Shown here: positions 25,736 to 35,146 of the stretch, piece after piece
Layout: the number at the start of each line of letters is the position of its first letter
Position numbering within the stretch: position 1 is the stretch's first letter
DNA from: Sciscionella marina DSM 45152
GTDB taxonomy: Bacteria > Actinomycetota > Actinomycetes > Mycobacteriales > Pseudonocardiaceae
Assembly (NCBI RefSeq): GCF_000379465.1
Contig: NZ_KB905436.1
Coordinates: forward strand, 22,507 to 86,506
Length of the DNA stretch: 64,000 nucleotides
Reading direction: 5' to 3'
Position numbers and translations under genes: made by a program
The notes under the pieces: model-generated
Told to the model about the DNA's origin: nothing
The model's input: only the letters and a program-made list of their open reading frames with translations
Databases searched by the model: none

Positions 25736-26971
25736 TTATCTGCCGAGCAGCCCCTTGGCGATATGGGTGACCTGTATTTCGTTGCTGCCCGCGTAGATCA
25801 TCAGCGACTTCGCGTCCCTGGCGAGCTGTTCGACCCGGTATTCGGTCATGTATCCGTTGCCACCGAACAGTTGCACGGCCTCCATGGCGACCTCGGTGGC
25901 CGCCTGGGAGGAGTACAGCTTCATCGCCGAGGCCTCGGCCAGGCTCGGGGATTTGCCCGCACGGCCGGCCTCCAGGGCGTGGAAGACCATATTGCGCACG
26001 TTGATCCGGGCCACCTCCATGTTCGCCAGTTTGAGCTGGACGAGCTGGAAACTGCCGATATCCCGGCCCCACAAGCTGCGATTGTTCGCGTAGTCCACGC
26101 ACAACCGCACGCATTCCTCGATGATGCCCAGCGACAGCGCGGCCACCCCGACCCGTTCGAGGGTGAAGCTGGACTTCACCTCGCTGGTGGTGTCCTCCCC
26201 GCTCGCCCGGTCCTCGGTCTCGCCGAGCAGGTGCTCGCGTCCGAGCCGGACGTCGTCGAAGAACAGTTCCCCGGTCGGGGAGGACATGATGCCCATCTTC
26301 TTGAACGGTTTGCCCTGGGTCAGGCCCGACATCCCGGATTCGAGCACGAAGGAGAGCACCTTGCGGTCCCGCACCGGAGTTCCGTCGCCCTCATCGAGCT
26401 TGGCGTAGACCACCAGCACATCGGCGTACGGGCCGTTGGTGATGAAGGTCTTCTGTCCATTGAGGACATAACCGTCTCCGTCCCTGCGAACCACGGTCTT
26501 CATCCCGCCGAGCGCGTCCGAGCCCGAATCCGGCTCGGTGATCGCCCAGGCTCCGACGTGTTCGAAGGTGGCCAGCTTCGGCAGCCAGCGCTCCTGCTGG
26601 GCCAGGGTGCCCTTGCTCATGATGGTCTGCGCGGTGAGCCCGATCGAGACGCCCATGGAGACCACGATGCCCAGGCTCACCCCGGCGAGCTCGCTGATCG
26701 CGATCATCGCCATGGACTCGTTACCGCCGAACGCCGATCCGCCACCGGAGCCGGAACTGGATTCCTTGCCCTGCTTGCGTTTCTCCAGCAGCTTGGTGGT
26801 CTGCTCGCGAGCCAGCGCGTCGATCCCGAAGGCGGCGAACAGCGTGCGGATCACCTCGTACGGGGGCAGCTCCCCGGATTCGAGCTCATCGGTGCGCGGG
26901 CGGATCTCCTTGTCGATGAACTCGCGGATCGAGTCCCGGATGAGCAGTTCGGTTTCCGACCATTCGATCAT
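25736..26971 (-). CDS. Acyl-CoA dehydrogenase
   Basis: 411 residues with the acyl-CoA dehydrogenase layout. The FAD-binding segment is GAWAITEPDSGSDALGGMKT, and VQLFGGNGYMTEYRVEQLARDAK lies near the C-terminus. YAGSNEIQVTHIAKGLLGR is the usual end. It catalyses alpha,beta-dehydrogenation of an acyl-CoA. An unusual Lys/Ser/Gly-rich loop (about residues 60-80) separates the first helices. It starts 4 bases after the SDR gene. Confidence 0.92.
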   Translation of the reverse strand: MIEWSETELLIRDSIREFIDKEIRPRTDELESGELPPYEVIRTLFAAFGIDALAREQTTKLLEKRKQGKESSSGSGGGSAFGGNESMAMIAISELAGVSLGIVVSMGVSIGLTAQTIMSKGTLAQQERWLPKLATFEHVGAWAITEPDSGSDALGGMKTVVRRDGDGYVLNGQKTFITNGPYADVLVVYAKLDEGDGTPVRDRKVLSFVLESGMSGLTQGKPFKKMGIMSSPTGELFFDDVRLGREHLLGETEDRASGEDTTSEVKSSFTLERVGVAALSLGIIEECVRLCVDYANNRSLWGRDIGSFQLVQLKLANMEVARINVRNMVFHALEAGRAGKSPSLAEASAMKLYSSQAATEVAMEAVQLFGGNGYMTEYRVEQLARDAKSLMIYAGSNEIQVTHIAKGLLGR

Positions 26972-26975
26972 GCGA

Positions 26976-27854
26976 TCAGGCCCATTCCCCGAGCCGCGAG
27001 GCGACATCGGTGATCGTCCACGGCCCCTCGGTCTCGGTGGTCTTGTCCACCGACCAGCCCTGCAGCTTCTGGATGGATCCGCCCTGCACGGCGAAAACCT
27101 GCCCGGTGTGCGGGCATTTCTCGGTCGCCAGGTAGGCCACGAGCGGGGAGATGTTCGCCGGGGAGAACGCGTCGAACTCGCCCTCGGGTACCTCCTGGCC
27201 GAAGATCGCCCCCATCCCGGGGGTGGCCAGGGTGAGCCGGGTGCGGGCGATCGGGGCGATCGCGTTGGCCCGGACCCCGTAGCGTTCGAGTTCCTGTGCC
27301 GCGACAAGGGTCATGGCCGCGATCCCGGCTTTCGCCGCCCCGTAGTTGACCTGACCGGCGTTCGGCAGCGTGGTCCCGGAGGCCGAGGCCGTGTTGACCA
27401 CCGCGGCGGAAAGTTGTTCGCCCGCCTTGGATTTGGCCTTCCAGTACGCGGCCGCATGGTGCAGTACGGCGGCGTGCCCCTTCAGGTGCACCGCGATCAC
27501 CGCGTCCCACTGGGATTCCTCGATCCCGGCGATGAACGCATCGCGCAGGATGCCCGCGTTGTTCACCAGCACATCGAGCTTGCCGAACTCCGCGACCGCC
27601 TGCTCGACGAGGTTCCTCGCGCCCGCCCATTCGGCGATGTTGTCCGTGTTCGCGGCCGCTTTCCCACCAGCGGCACGGATTTCGTCCACCACCTCCTGGG
27701 CGGGACCGGCGTCCGTTCCCGATCCGTCATTGGCCCCGCCGAGGTCGTTGACCACGACGCTGGCCCCCTCCTTCGCGAACAGCAGCGCGTGCTCGCGACC
27801 GATGCCCCGGCCGGCCCCGGTGATGACGGCGACCCGTCCGTCGAGTTCTCCCAT
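26976..27854 (-). CDS. SDR-family 3-hydroxyacyl-CoA dehydrogenase-like protein
   Basis: 292 residues from ATG 27854. The NAD site is TGAGRGIGREHALL, NNAG follows, and the catalytic set is Ser in VNTASASG with YGAAK. The N-terminal region VVVNDLGGANDGSG is typical of MFE-2-like SDR enzymes of fatty-acid or sterol side-chain oxidation. It partners with the MaoC hydratase encoded just upstream (13-base gap). Confidence 0.9.
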   Translation of the reverse strand: MGELDGRVAVITGAGRGIGREHALLFAKEGASVVVNDLGGANDGSGTDAGPAQEVVDEIRAAGGKAAANTDNIAEWAGARNLVEQAVAEFGKLDVLVNNAGILRDAFIAGIEESQWDAVIAVHLKGHAAVLHHAAAYWKAKSKAGEQLSAAVVNTASASGTTLPNAGQVNYGAAKAGIAAMTLVAAQELERYGVRANAIAPIARTRLTLATPGMGAIFGQEVPEGEFDAFSPANISPLVAYLATEKCPHTGQVFAVQGGSIQKLQGWSVDKTTETEGPWTITDVASRLGEWA

Positions 27855-27867
27855 GAAATCTTCGCTC

Positions 27868-28728
27868 CTATCCGGTGATCTCGGCGAGGCCGTCGGAGAT
27901 GACCACGGTCTCGCCAACTGTCGTCTCGAAGGCGTAGCTCGTCACGCCGTCCTTCTCGCCCGCTTGCCACATCCGCGTCGTGATGTCCTGTCCGGGAAGC
28001 ACCGGTTTCGCGAACCGCACCGCGAGCCTGCGCAGCCGCGCGGTCTCCGAGCCGGCGAGTTCGGTGAGCACCGCCCAGGAGGTGAACGCCTGGGTGCACA
28101 GTCCGTGCACGATGATCCCGGGCAGCCCGGCCTGTTTGGCGACCTCCTCATCCAGGTGGATCGGCATCGGGTCACCGGCGGCCGGGCTGTACCGGAAGGT
28201 CTGGTCCTCGTCCACGTGCGCGACGACCTTCGCCACGGGAGCGGAATCCCGCAGTCCTTCCGGGAACCGGTGTTCCGGTGCCTGTTCGCCGACCGTGCTC
28301 CCGGCATCGAAGCCGCGCACGAAGAAGGTGACGTACTGCTCGGTGACCAGTTCTCCCTCCGGGGTGCGGCTTTCCAGGTACACACAGGCGGGGGTGCCCT
28401 TACCGGTCCCGTGCCAGCCGGTCATCTTCCCTCTGGAGACCAGCTGATCCCCGGGCCGGATCGGGCGGTGGAACCGGAAATCCTGTTCCCCGTGTACCAC
28501 GCGGCCGATGGTGCTCGGCGGAACCACCCCGAGTACCGGCTCCAGCAGCGACTCGAAGACCGGCACGATCGCGAACACCGGAGCAGCGACATCCCCGGCG
28601 CGGTGCGCGGGAATGGGATCGTTGCTGGCCTCCGCGTACTGCGCGATCCGCTCCCTGGTGACCTCGAAGGTCTTCGGCTCGTTCCAGGTGTGCAGCCCGG
28701 ACTCGTCGAATGTCAGCTCTTCGCTCAT
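27868..28728 (-). CDS. MaoC family enoyl-CoA hydratase (double hotdog)
   Basis: 286 residues. Two hotdog halves are recognisable, and the C-terminal one has the hydratase-2 motif around YSPAAGDPMPIHLDEEVAKQ with the catalytic Asp and His, then GIIVHGLCT. It hydrates 2-enoyl-CoA to (R)-3-hydroxyacyl-CoA, the substrate of the neighbouring SDR enzyme. Gaps to its neighbours are 6 and 13 bases. Confidence 0.9.
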   Translation of the reverse strand: MSEELTFDESGLHTWNEPKTFEVTRERIAQYAEASNDPIPAHRAGDVAAPVFAIVPVFESLLEPVLGVVPPSTIGRVVHGEQDFRFHRPIRPGDQLVSRGKMTGWHGTGKGTPACVYLESRTPEGELVTEQYVTFFVRGFDAGSTVGEQAPEHRFPEGLRDSAPVAKVVAHVDEDQTFRYSPAAGDPMPIHLDEEVAKQAGLPGIIVHGLCTQAFTSWAVLTELAGSETARLRRLAVRFAKPVLPGQDITTRMWQAGEKDGVTSYAFETTVGETVVISDGLAEITG

Positions 28729-28734
28729 CGATCC

Positions 28735-29166
28735 TCAATCAAGCAGTTCGGCGAATTTCGCCATGGATTCGTCGAGATTGTTCTTGCCGTCTTTTTCCAC
28801 GGCCTTGCCGAGCGCCCCGGTGAGCATCTGCCCCTCGAATTCGGCGTCGATCGTGGCCAGGGTGCCACCATCGGAGGCGGCCACGCTCAGGGCGAAGCGG
28901 ACCTTGACTCCGGCCATTCCGGTCCCGGAGATGGAAAGTTTGCTCGGTGCCTCGAATTCGTCCACAGTCCAGGTGATGGTGTTCGGCATGCCGAGCATGG
29001 TCACCACCTCGGTGGCCTGGGCTCCCTTGGCGAACTCACCGGGAACCTCGCCCTTCCACTTCGTGTGGATGGTGAGCCATTTCTCGAAATTGTTCGGATC
29101 CGAGAACTGTGCCCACACCTTGTCCGGCGCGGCATTCAGCTGAACCGACGCGTTGATCTTGCCCAT
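28735..29166 (-). CDS. SRPBCC family protein
   Basis: 143 residues with the START/polyketide-cyclase-like pattern: strand NASVQLNAAPDKVWAQFSDPNNFEKW, then a repeated beta sheet and a long C-terminal helix. Such proteins bind hydrophobic ligands; no catalytic residue can be named. Its place between thiolase and MaoC genes suggests it carries or protects a lipid intermediate. Confidence 0.82.
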   Translation of the reverse strand: MGKINASVQLNAAPDKVWAQFSDPNNFEKWLTIHTKWKGEVPGEFAKGAQATEVVTMLGMPNTITWTVDEFEAPSKLSISGTGMAGVKVRFALSVAASDGGTLATIDAEFEGQMLTGALGKAVEKDGKNNLDESMAKFAELLD

Positions 29167-29177
29167 GCGTTACTCCT

Positions 29178-30365
29178 TCACCGTCGCGCGCGCTGGTAGG
29201 CAGTGACCACCGCGGCACCGCCGAGACCGATGTTGTGCTGCAATGCCGCCGAAACCTCGGGAACCTGGCGTGCCTGGGAAGCTCCGCGCAGCTGCCAGGA
29301 AAGCTCGGCGCACTGGGCGAGACCGGTCGCGCCCAGCGGGTGCCCCTTGGAGATCAGCCCGCCGGAGGGGTTCACCACCCAGCGGCCGCCGTAGGTCGTC
29401 GCGCCATCGTCCACGAGTTTCCCGCCCTCGCCCGGCGCGCAGAGGCCGAGCGCCTCGTAGGTCAGCAACTCGTTGACCGAGAAGCAGTCGTGCAGCTCGA
29501 TCACCTGGAAGTCCTCCGGGCCCAGTCCGCTCTGCTCGTACACCTCCCGCGCGGCCTGCACGGTCATATCGCAGCCGACGATGTTCTTCGCGGTGCCGTC
29601 GAAGGTGGAGGCGAAGTCGGTCGTCATGGACTGCCCGACGATTTCCACCGCCTGATCGGCGAGGTCGTGTTCGGCGACGAAGGCCTCGCTGGCCAGCACC
29701 GCGGCCGCGGACCCGTCCGAGGTCGGCGAGCACTGCAGTTTGGTCAGCGGTTCGTAGACCTCCCGCGAACCGAGAATGTCCTCGAGCGAGTACTCGTCCT
29801 GGAACTGCGAATAGGGATTGTTCACCGAATGCTTGTGGTTTTTCAGGCCGATCCTGGCGAACTGCTCGGCCGTGGTGCCGTGTTCGCTCATGTGTTCCCG
29901 CCCCGCGGCACCGAACATCCACGGCGCGGGCGGGAAAACCGGATCGTAGAGCTCGCACAGCGCCTGGATGTGGCGCATCATCGGCTGCTCGCGATCATCG
30001 AAGGTGGTGCCAAGCGATCCCGATTTCATCTTCTCGAAACCGAGCGCGAGCACGCAGTCCGCGAGCCCGCCGCGCACCGTCTCCGCCGCCAGGTAGAGCG
30101 CCGTGGAACCGGTGGAACAGTTGTTGTTCACGTTCACGATCGGAATACCGCTCAGCCCGAGTTCGTACACCGCGCGCTGTCCGGAGGTGGATTCCCCGTA
30201 CACATAACCGACGAACGCGCGCCGCACGGATTCGTAGGGCACCCCCGCGTCCTCGAGCGCGCGCGTTCCCGACTGGCGCGCCATTTCCGGATAATCCCAT
30301 TCCACCCGGCCGGGTTTTTCGAACTTCGTCATCCCGACACCGATGACGTACACCTTGTTCGCCAC
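29178..30365 (-). CDS. SCP-x-type thiolase / lipid-transfer acetyl-CoA acetyltransferase
   Basis: 395 residues from GTG 30365, with AGGAG five bases upstream. The nucleophile Cys is in [12 protein letters not shown], and the C-terminal catalytic region is [17 protein letters not shown], as in thiolases of the SCP-x branch. It cleaves 3-ketoacyl-CoA in fatty-acid or steroid side-chain degradation. First gene of the six-gene operon; a 26-bp palindrome lies upstream. Confidence 0.92.
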   Translation of the reverse strand: MANKVYVIGVGMTKFEKPGRVEWDYPEMARQSGTRALEDAGVPYESVRRAFVGYVYGESTSGQRAVYELGLSGIPIVNVNNNCSTGSTALYLAAETVRGGLADCVLALGFEKMKSGSLGTTFDDREQPMMRHIQALCELYDPVFPPAPWMFGAAGREHMSEHGTTAEQFARIGLKNHKHSVNNPYSQFQDEYSLEDILGSREVYEPLTKLQCSPTSDGSAAAVLASEAFVAEHDLADQAVEIVGQSMTTDFASTFDGTAKNIVGCDMTVQAAREVYEQSGLGPEDFQVIELHDCFSVNELLTYEALGLCAPGEGGKLVDDGATTYGGRWVVNPSGGLISKGHPLGATGLAQCAELSWQLRGASQARQVPEVSAALQHNIGLGGAAVVTAYQRARR

Positions 30366-30402
30366 GACCACTCCTGATCTGTCGACGCTGACCGGGTTCA
30401 GG

Positions 30403-30428
30403 TTACATACTGGCATGCCGGTATGTAA
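30403..30428. promoter_or_regulatory. 26-bp near-perfect palindrome, probable operator of the beta-oxidation operon
   Basis: TTACATAC (30403-30410) and GTATGTAA (30421-30428) flank a core TGGCATGCCG; only one symmetric pair mismatches. It lies 38 bases upstream of the thiolase start and ahead of the TetR gene at 30598. Binding by that TetR protein, released by an acyl-CoA, would be the usual logic for such loci. Confidence 0.65.
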
Positions 30429-30453
30429 ATGGAAAGGTACGATCCCCCGTCGA

Positions 30454-30570
30454 GTGCGTCCGGGGACTCTCGTCCGTCGCGAGCGGGAGTCAGCGTGGCG
30501 AGGCGCTGGCCTGCGAAGGCACTGCGCCGAGATGACAGCGCAGCAGGACACGGAGCCGCCAGGCGTGCTC
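30454..30570. repeat. Dispersed repeat, copy 1
   Basis: Two blocks, 30454-30491 and 30535-30570, match blocks at 31217-31254 and 31416-31452 with few differences and in the same order and orientation. Between them this copy keeps a single degenerate unit (GCGAAGGCACTGCGCC) where the other copy has four. Together the copies bracket the TetR gene. Confidence 0.7.
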
Positions 30571-30597
30571 TTCGACGAGGGGAAGGGGATGTGATTC

Positions 30598-31242
30598 GTG
30601 GCTGCTCCGAGGCGGACCCAGGCCCAGCGGCGCGCCGAGACACGGCAGGCCCTGCTCGAGGCGACGATCGACTGCGTCGTGGAGCACGGCTACGGCAATG
30701 TGACGACCGCGCAGATCGCCCTGCGGGCCGGGGTGACCAGGGGTGCGCAGAACTACCACTTCTCCGCCAAGACCGAACTCGTCGCGGCCGCGCTCGAGCA
30801 CCTGATGGATCAGCTCATCGAACAGGTGCGGCTGGATCCCCCGCGCGGGACGGACACCACCGAGCGCGCGCTGCTGCTGCTCGACCGGCTGTGGAACCTG
30901 CACGACACGCCCGCGTTCAAGGCGGCGACCGAGATCGCCATCGCCAGCCGCACCGACACCGAGCTGCGTGCCCGGCTCGCGGGGCTCAACCGCAGGCTGA
31001 TCGGGATGATCCGGGGAATGCTGGACGAGACCTTCCCCGAACTGACGGGCAACGAGGACATCTACCCGATCATGCTGACCGTGCTCTCCGCGGTGCGCGG
31101 GGTCGCCGTGGTCGGGCTGATCGGCTCCCCGGAGTCCATCGAGTCGCTGTGGCGCATCGTGCGCGGTCAGCTGGAGCAACTCATCGCGCGCGCAGTGGAC
31201 AAGGCGGTGGGCAAGAGTGCGTCCGGGAGCCCTCGTCCATAG
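30598..31242 (+). CDS. TetR family regulator next to the beta-oxidation operon
   Basis: 214 residues from GTG 30598. The helix-turn-helix includes [29 protein letters not shown], with a C-terminal ligand domain after it. It is divergent from the thiolase operon, with the 26-bp palindrome between them. Its last codons (about SGSPRP) lie within the second repeat copy (from 31217), so the protein's end was probably changed when the repeat arrived. Confidence 0.87.
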   Translation: MAAPRRTQAQRRAETRQALLEATIDCVVEHGYGNVTTAQIALRAGVTRGAQNYHFSAKTELVAAALEHLMDQLIEQVRLDPPRGTDTTERALLLLDRLWNLHDTPAFKAATEIAIASRTDTELRARLAGLNRRLIGMIRGMLDETFPELTGNEDIYPIMLTVLSAVRGVAVVGLIGSPESIESLWRIVRGQLEQLIARAVDKAVGKSASGSPRP

Positions 31243-31452
31243 CGAGCGGGAGTCCGATCAGCGGGTGCCCTGCGGGACACCCGCGCCAGAGATCGGCAAG
31301 GCGGAGGATTGAGCCGCACGCGAAGGTATCTCGCCGACGTCCACCCGAAGGTACTTCGCCAAGGTCCATGCGAAGGTACTTCGCCAACGTCCATGCGAAG
31401 GTACTTCGCCAACGTCACAGCGCGGCAGGACATGGAGCTCCCAGGCGTGCTC
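31217..31452. repeat. Dispersed repeat, copy 2, with four 25-bp hairpin units
   Basis: Outer blocks 31217-31254 and 31416-31452 match copy 1. Inside, four tandem 25-base units run from 31320 to 31419; each holds GCGAAG-GTA-CTTCGC or a close variant, a 6-bp stem with a 3-base loop. A separate hairpin, GCGGGTG (31261-31267) with CACCCGC (31278-31284), follows the TetR stop and may terminate transcription. Confidence 0.8.
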
Positions 31453-31499
31453 CGGGCCTCGGTCGCCGGGTGACGGCCCGTACTGGAAGACTGCTCGCC

Positions 31500-32516
31500 G
31501 TGGAATATCAGCTCATCGCCGAGATCACCGCACCACAGGGTGCACCCGAACTGGACCCGCTGCAGCAGCTCGGGGTCGTCACGCTGATCGACGAACAACT
31601 GGACGCGCTCGCCGGGGTGGACGGACCCGACGGGGTCGCCGTCGAAGCGCTCGATCATCAGGTCAGCGGGCAACCGGACGGCGCGGTGGTCACCATGGTC
31701 ATGGAGGCCCCCGCGCTGGCCTTCGCCGAGGACGGGGCACGCGCGGTGCTCGGCGAGCTGCTCGCCGAAACCCCACTGCTGCCCGGCTGGCAGCTCACCC
31801 GCTGCGCGGTGACCGCCAGCGACGCGGATCTGGCCACCGCGGTGCACGGGGACGGCGACCGGGCCGCTGAGGGGGAGGAAGAAGCAGCGGAGGAGGGACA
31901 GGATCTCGCCGAGCGGCGCACCCACCTGCTCTCTTATGCCGAGCGGTTGCGGGCCCTTCCCCCGGAGCTGTTCGGCACCGAGGACGAGGAGGTCACCGAG
32001 CAGCACGCGGCCTACCTGGCCGGGGCGCTGCTCGAGGGACTGGAGATCCTCACCGATGAGCTGTTCGCCGACATCCAGATCCTGCGTGAGACCGAGGAAC
32101 CGGTCAGCGAGCAGGACGGTCTGTGGGTGCTCGACCAGCTGCCCGGCAGGCACGCGGAGCGGTACACGGCCCTGTTCGCCCAGCAGTTCCTGGTGACCAC
32201 CGCGATCCTGGGGCACCGGCTCTGCGGACCGGAGTGGTCCGGTCCCTCGTGTCCGGCGGAGGCACTGGCCCTGCACCTGGTCAAGTCCCTCGCACTGGGG
32301 CAGCTGGACCTTGCCGGGCTGCTCGACGAGCTTCCGGTGGAGCGCATGCTCGCCGCCTTCGACGCGCGGGTGTTCGCCAATCTCGACCACGAATGGCTCT
32401 ACGAACCGGACGAGTCGCACGGCCCCGCATTCGAGGACTGGTTCGGCCCGTACCCGGATCAGGAGGGGATCGTCCACCCCTATCTCATCGAGGAGCCCGC
32501 CGAGCAGGAGGCATGA
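31500..32516 (+). CDS. Hypothetical protein, 338 residues
   Basis: From GTG 31500 (GGAAGA about 10 bases upstream), an acidic soluble protein. Residues 1-110 are mixed alpha/beta; a Glu/Ala-rich stretch around 115-135 leads into a mostly helical C-terminal half ending in PYLIEEPAEQEA. No known domain was recognised. It precedes the methyltransferase gene with a 4-base ATGA overlap, so the two products are probably made together. Confidence 0.65.
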   Translation: MEYQLIAEITAPQGAPELDPLQQLGVVTLIDEQLDALAGVDGPDGVAVEALDHQVSGQPDGAVVTMVMEAPALAFAEDGARAVLGELLAETPLLPGWQLTRCAVTASDADLATAVHGDGDRAAEGEEEAAEEGQDLAERRTHLLSYAERLRALPPELFGTEDEEVTEQHAAYLAGALLEGLEILTDELFADIQILRETEEPVSEQDGLWVLDQLPGRHAERYTALFAQQFLVTTAILGHRLCGPEWSGPSCPAEALALHLVKSLALGQLDLAGLLDELPVERMLAAFDARVFANLDHEWLYEPDESHGPAFEDWFGPYPDQEGIVHPYLIEEPAEQEA

Positions 32517-33382
32517 GTACGGACGGCAGCGCGGGGGACGCCGACTACGGGCGGATCGGCGCGGGCTATGCGCACTACCGCCGTCCGGATCCGCGCATCG
32601 CCGCGCCCATCCAGGCCGCGCTCGGCGGCGCCCGCACCGTGCTCAACGTCGGCGCGGGCACCGGTTCCTACGAACCGGCCGATCGAGAGGTCACCGCGGT
32701 CGAGCCCTCGGCGACCATGCGGGCCCAGCGCGCGGATTCCACCGCGGTGGACGCGAACGCGGAGGATCTGCCGTTCGCGGACGATTCCTTCGATGCCGCG
32801 ATGACCACGTTCAGCGTGCACCAGTGGAGCGATCCGGAGACTGGGCTGCGCGAGATGCGCCGGGTCAGCAGGGGTCCGGTGTTGGTGCTGACCTGCGATC
32901 CGGAACGGCTGCACCGGTTCTGGCTCACCGAGTACGTTCCCGAGGTCATCGAGGTGGAGGCCCGGCGCTATCCCGCGATCGCCCGGCTGCGCGGCGCGCT
33001 CGGCGAACACACCACGAGCACCGTGATCCCGGTGCCGCTGGACTGCGTCGACGGGTTCAACGAGGCCTACTACGGGCGCCCGGAGTCCTTCCTCGACCCG
33101 CGGGCGCTGCGGGCCTGCTCGGCGTGGAGCTTCGTCCCGGACCAGGATCGGCAGCGCGGCCTGGAACGACTGCGTGCCGAGCTCGCCGACGGCACCTGGG
33201 ATCGCCTGCACGGACACCTGCGCACGCAGCCGAGCTTCGCCGGTTCGCTGATGCTCGTGACGGCGGCGGAAAAACTTCCGCCGGGGATGTCGAGAATCGG
33301 TGAACGGCTCCGTCCCCGGGGCGAACGTGGCCAGAATGGGTCACGACCGACACCGAGGAGAACCTCATGGCCAAGTACCTGA
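32513..33382 (+). CDS. Class I SAM-dependent methyltransferase
   Basis: 289 residues. Motif I is TVLNVGAGTGSYEP, followed by the acidic residue in VTAVEPSATM and a motif near SFDAAMTTFSVHQWSD, as in UbiE/type 11 methyltransferases. The last 30 or so residues are Arg/Pro-rich, read into the ribosome site and start of the next gene, and may not be conserved. Acceptor unknown. Confidence 0.82.
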   Translation: MSTDGSAGDADYGRIGAGYAHYRRPDPRIAAPIQAALGGARTVLNVGAGTGSYEPADREVTAVEPSATMRAQRADSTAVDANAEDLPFADDSFDAAMTTFSVHQWSDPETGLREMRRVSRGPVLVLTCDPERLHRFWLTEYVPEVIEVEARRYPAIARLRGALGEHTTSTVIPVPLDCVDGFNEAYYGRPESFLDPRALRACSAWSFVPDQDRQRGLERLRAELADGTWDRLHGHLRTQPSFAGSLMLVTAAEKLPPGMSRIGERLRPRGERGQNGSRPTPRRTSWPST

Positions 33383-33774
33383 TGCTCAAGCACTACCGGG
33401 GCGCTCCGGCCGCGGTCAACAACATCCCCATGGACCAGTGGACGCCGGAGGAGATCTCGGCGCACATGCGGTACATGAACGAGTTCGCGGCCCGGCTGGA
33501 GCAGACCGGTGAGTTCGTCGATGCCCAGGCGCTCGCCCCGGAAGGCACTTTCGTCCGCTACGACGGCGAGGGGCGCCCGCCGGTCACCGATGGTCCGTTC
33601 GCCGAGACCAAGGACCTGATCGCGGGCTGGATGGTCATCGACGTGGAGGGCTACGAGCGGGCCGTGGAACTGGCCGGGGAACTGTCCGCGGCGCCCGGGG
33701 CCGCCGGGAAACCGATCCACGAATGGCTCGAACTGCGCCCGTTCCTGAACGAGCGGCCATCGGTGACCGAATGA
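33367..33774 (+). CDS. YCII-related DGPF-domain protein
   Basis: 135 residues with the DGPF signature (TDGPFAETKDLIAGWMVIDVEGY) that names the family. DGPF proteins are the standard genomic partners and targets of ECF42 sigma factors; their biochemical role is unknown. The ATG 33367 follows GGAGAACC. It lies 10 bases before the sigma gene. Confidence 0.88.
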   Translation: MAKYLMLKHYRGAPAAVNNIPMDQWTPEEISAHMRYMNEFAARLEQTGEFVDAQALAPEGTFVRYDGEGRPPVTDGPFAETKDLIAGWMVIDVEGYERAVELAGELSAAPGAAGKPIHEWLELRPFLNERPSVTE

Positions 33775-33784
33775 CAGTGTCCGG

Positions 33785-34606
<822 letters not shown>

Positions 34607-34641
34607 TCGTTATCCGTCGACGTATCCCACCCGTCTCTGAG

Positions 34642-34661
34642 CCGCCTCGGCGGCGAGGCGG
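34642..34661. terminator. GC-rich hairpin near the left end of the insertion
   Basis: CCGCCTCG (34642-34649), loop GCGG, then CGAGGCGG (34654-34661): a perfect 8-bp stem 60 bases inside the left junction. It could stop transcription entering from the sigma operon. Confidence 0.4.
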
Positions 34662-34820
34662 GGTGAGAGCAGCTTCCGTACTGGTTGCGCGCCTGTCTCG
34701 GTGTGCCGCGCCGGTTGTTGCGCATATTTTCTGCCTTCGGTTGAGTAGTTCTACTCATGCCTTTTGCGCGTTCGATCGTTTACGCTCGGCAGTGGGTGGT
34801 CGACATGCGTGGAGGGAAAT

Positions 34821-35144
34821 GTGGCTGGTGACCTTGGGGTGGTTTCGCCTGCGATGCGCGCGTATGCGCAGCGGGCGGGCGCGGCTGGCGGGAAGATCAG
34901 CGGTATCGATCTGGCGAGTGGGTTCGGCAAGATCGGTTCCGCATTGCCGGGTGGCACCGCTGGCGCCGCCGCGTCAGGTTGTTCACTGACGCAGGAGGTC
35001 CCGGCGTGGGGCAAGGCGATCGCTGCACAGGGGGCGAAGGTGGGTGCCGCCGACGACAGCTATTCGGCGAACGAGCTCGATAGCAGCGATCGGTTCAAAG
35101 GCGTACACGTCGAGGGCAGCGCGAGAGCCGATGGGGGTCGGTGA
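34821..35144 (+). CDS. EspC/WXG100-like type VII secretion-associated small protein
   Basis: 107 residues from GTG 34821 (ribosome site GGAGGG). A helical small protein beginning VAGDLGVVSPAMRAYAQRAG and containing SCSLTQ-like and SYSANELDSSDRF segments. Length, helix content and position before a DUF1023 hydrolase resemble the EspC-like partners of ESX/type VII cargo. No secretion machinery gene is in the window. It is nearly fused to the next gene (overlap or 2-base gap). Confidence 0.6.
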   Translation: MAGDLGVVSPAMRAYAQRAGAAGGKISGIDLASGFGKIGSALPGGTAGAAASGCSLTQEVPAWGKAIAAQGAKVGAADDSYSANELDSSDRFKGVHVEGSARADGGR

Positions 35145-35146
35145 AC

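Noticed and set aside
31320..31419. Four 25-bp repeats as a CRISPR array
   Set aside because: Units are directly contiguous with no unique spacers, and there are no cas genes in the window.
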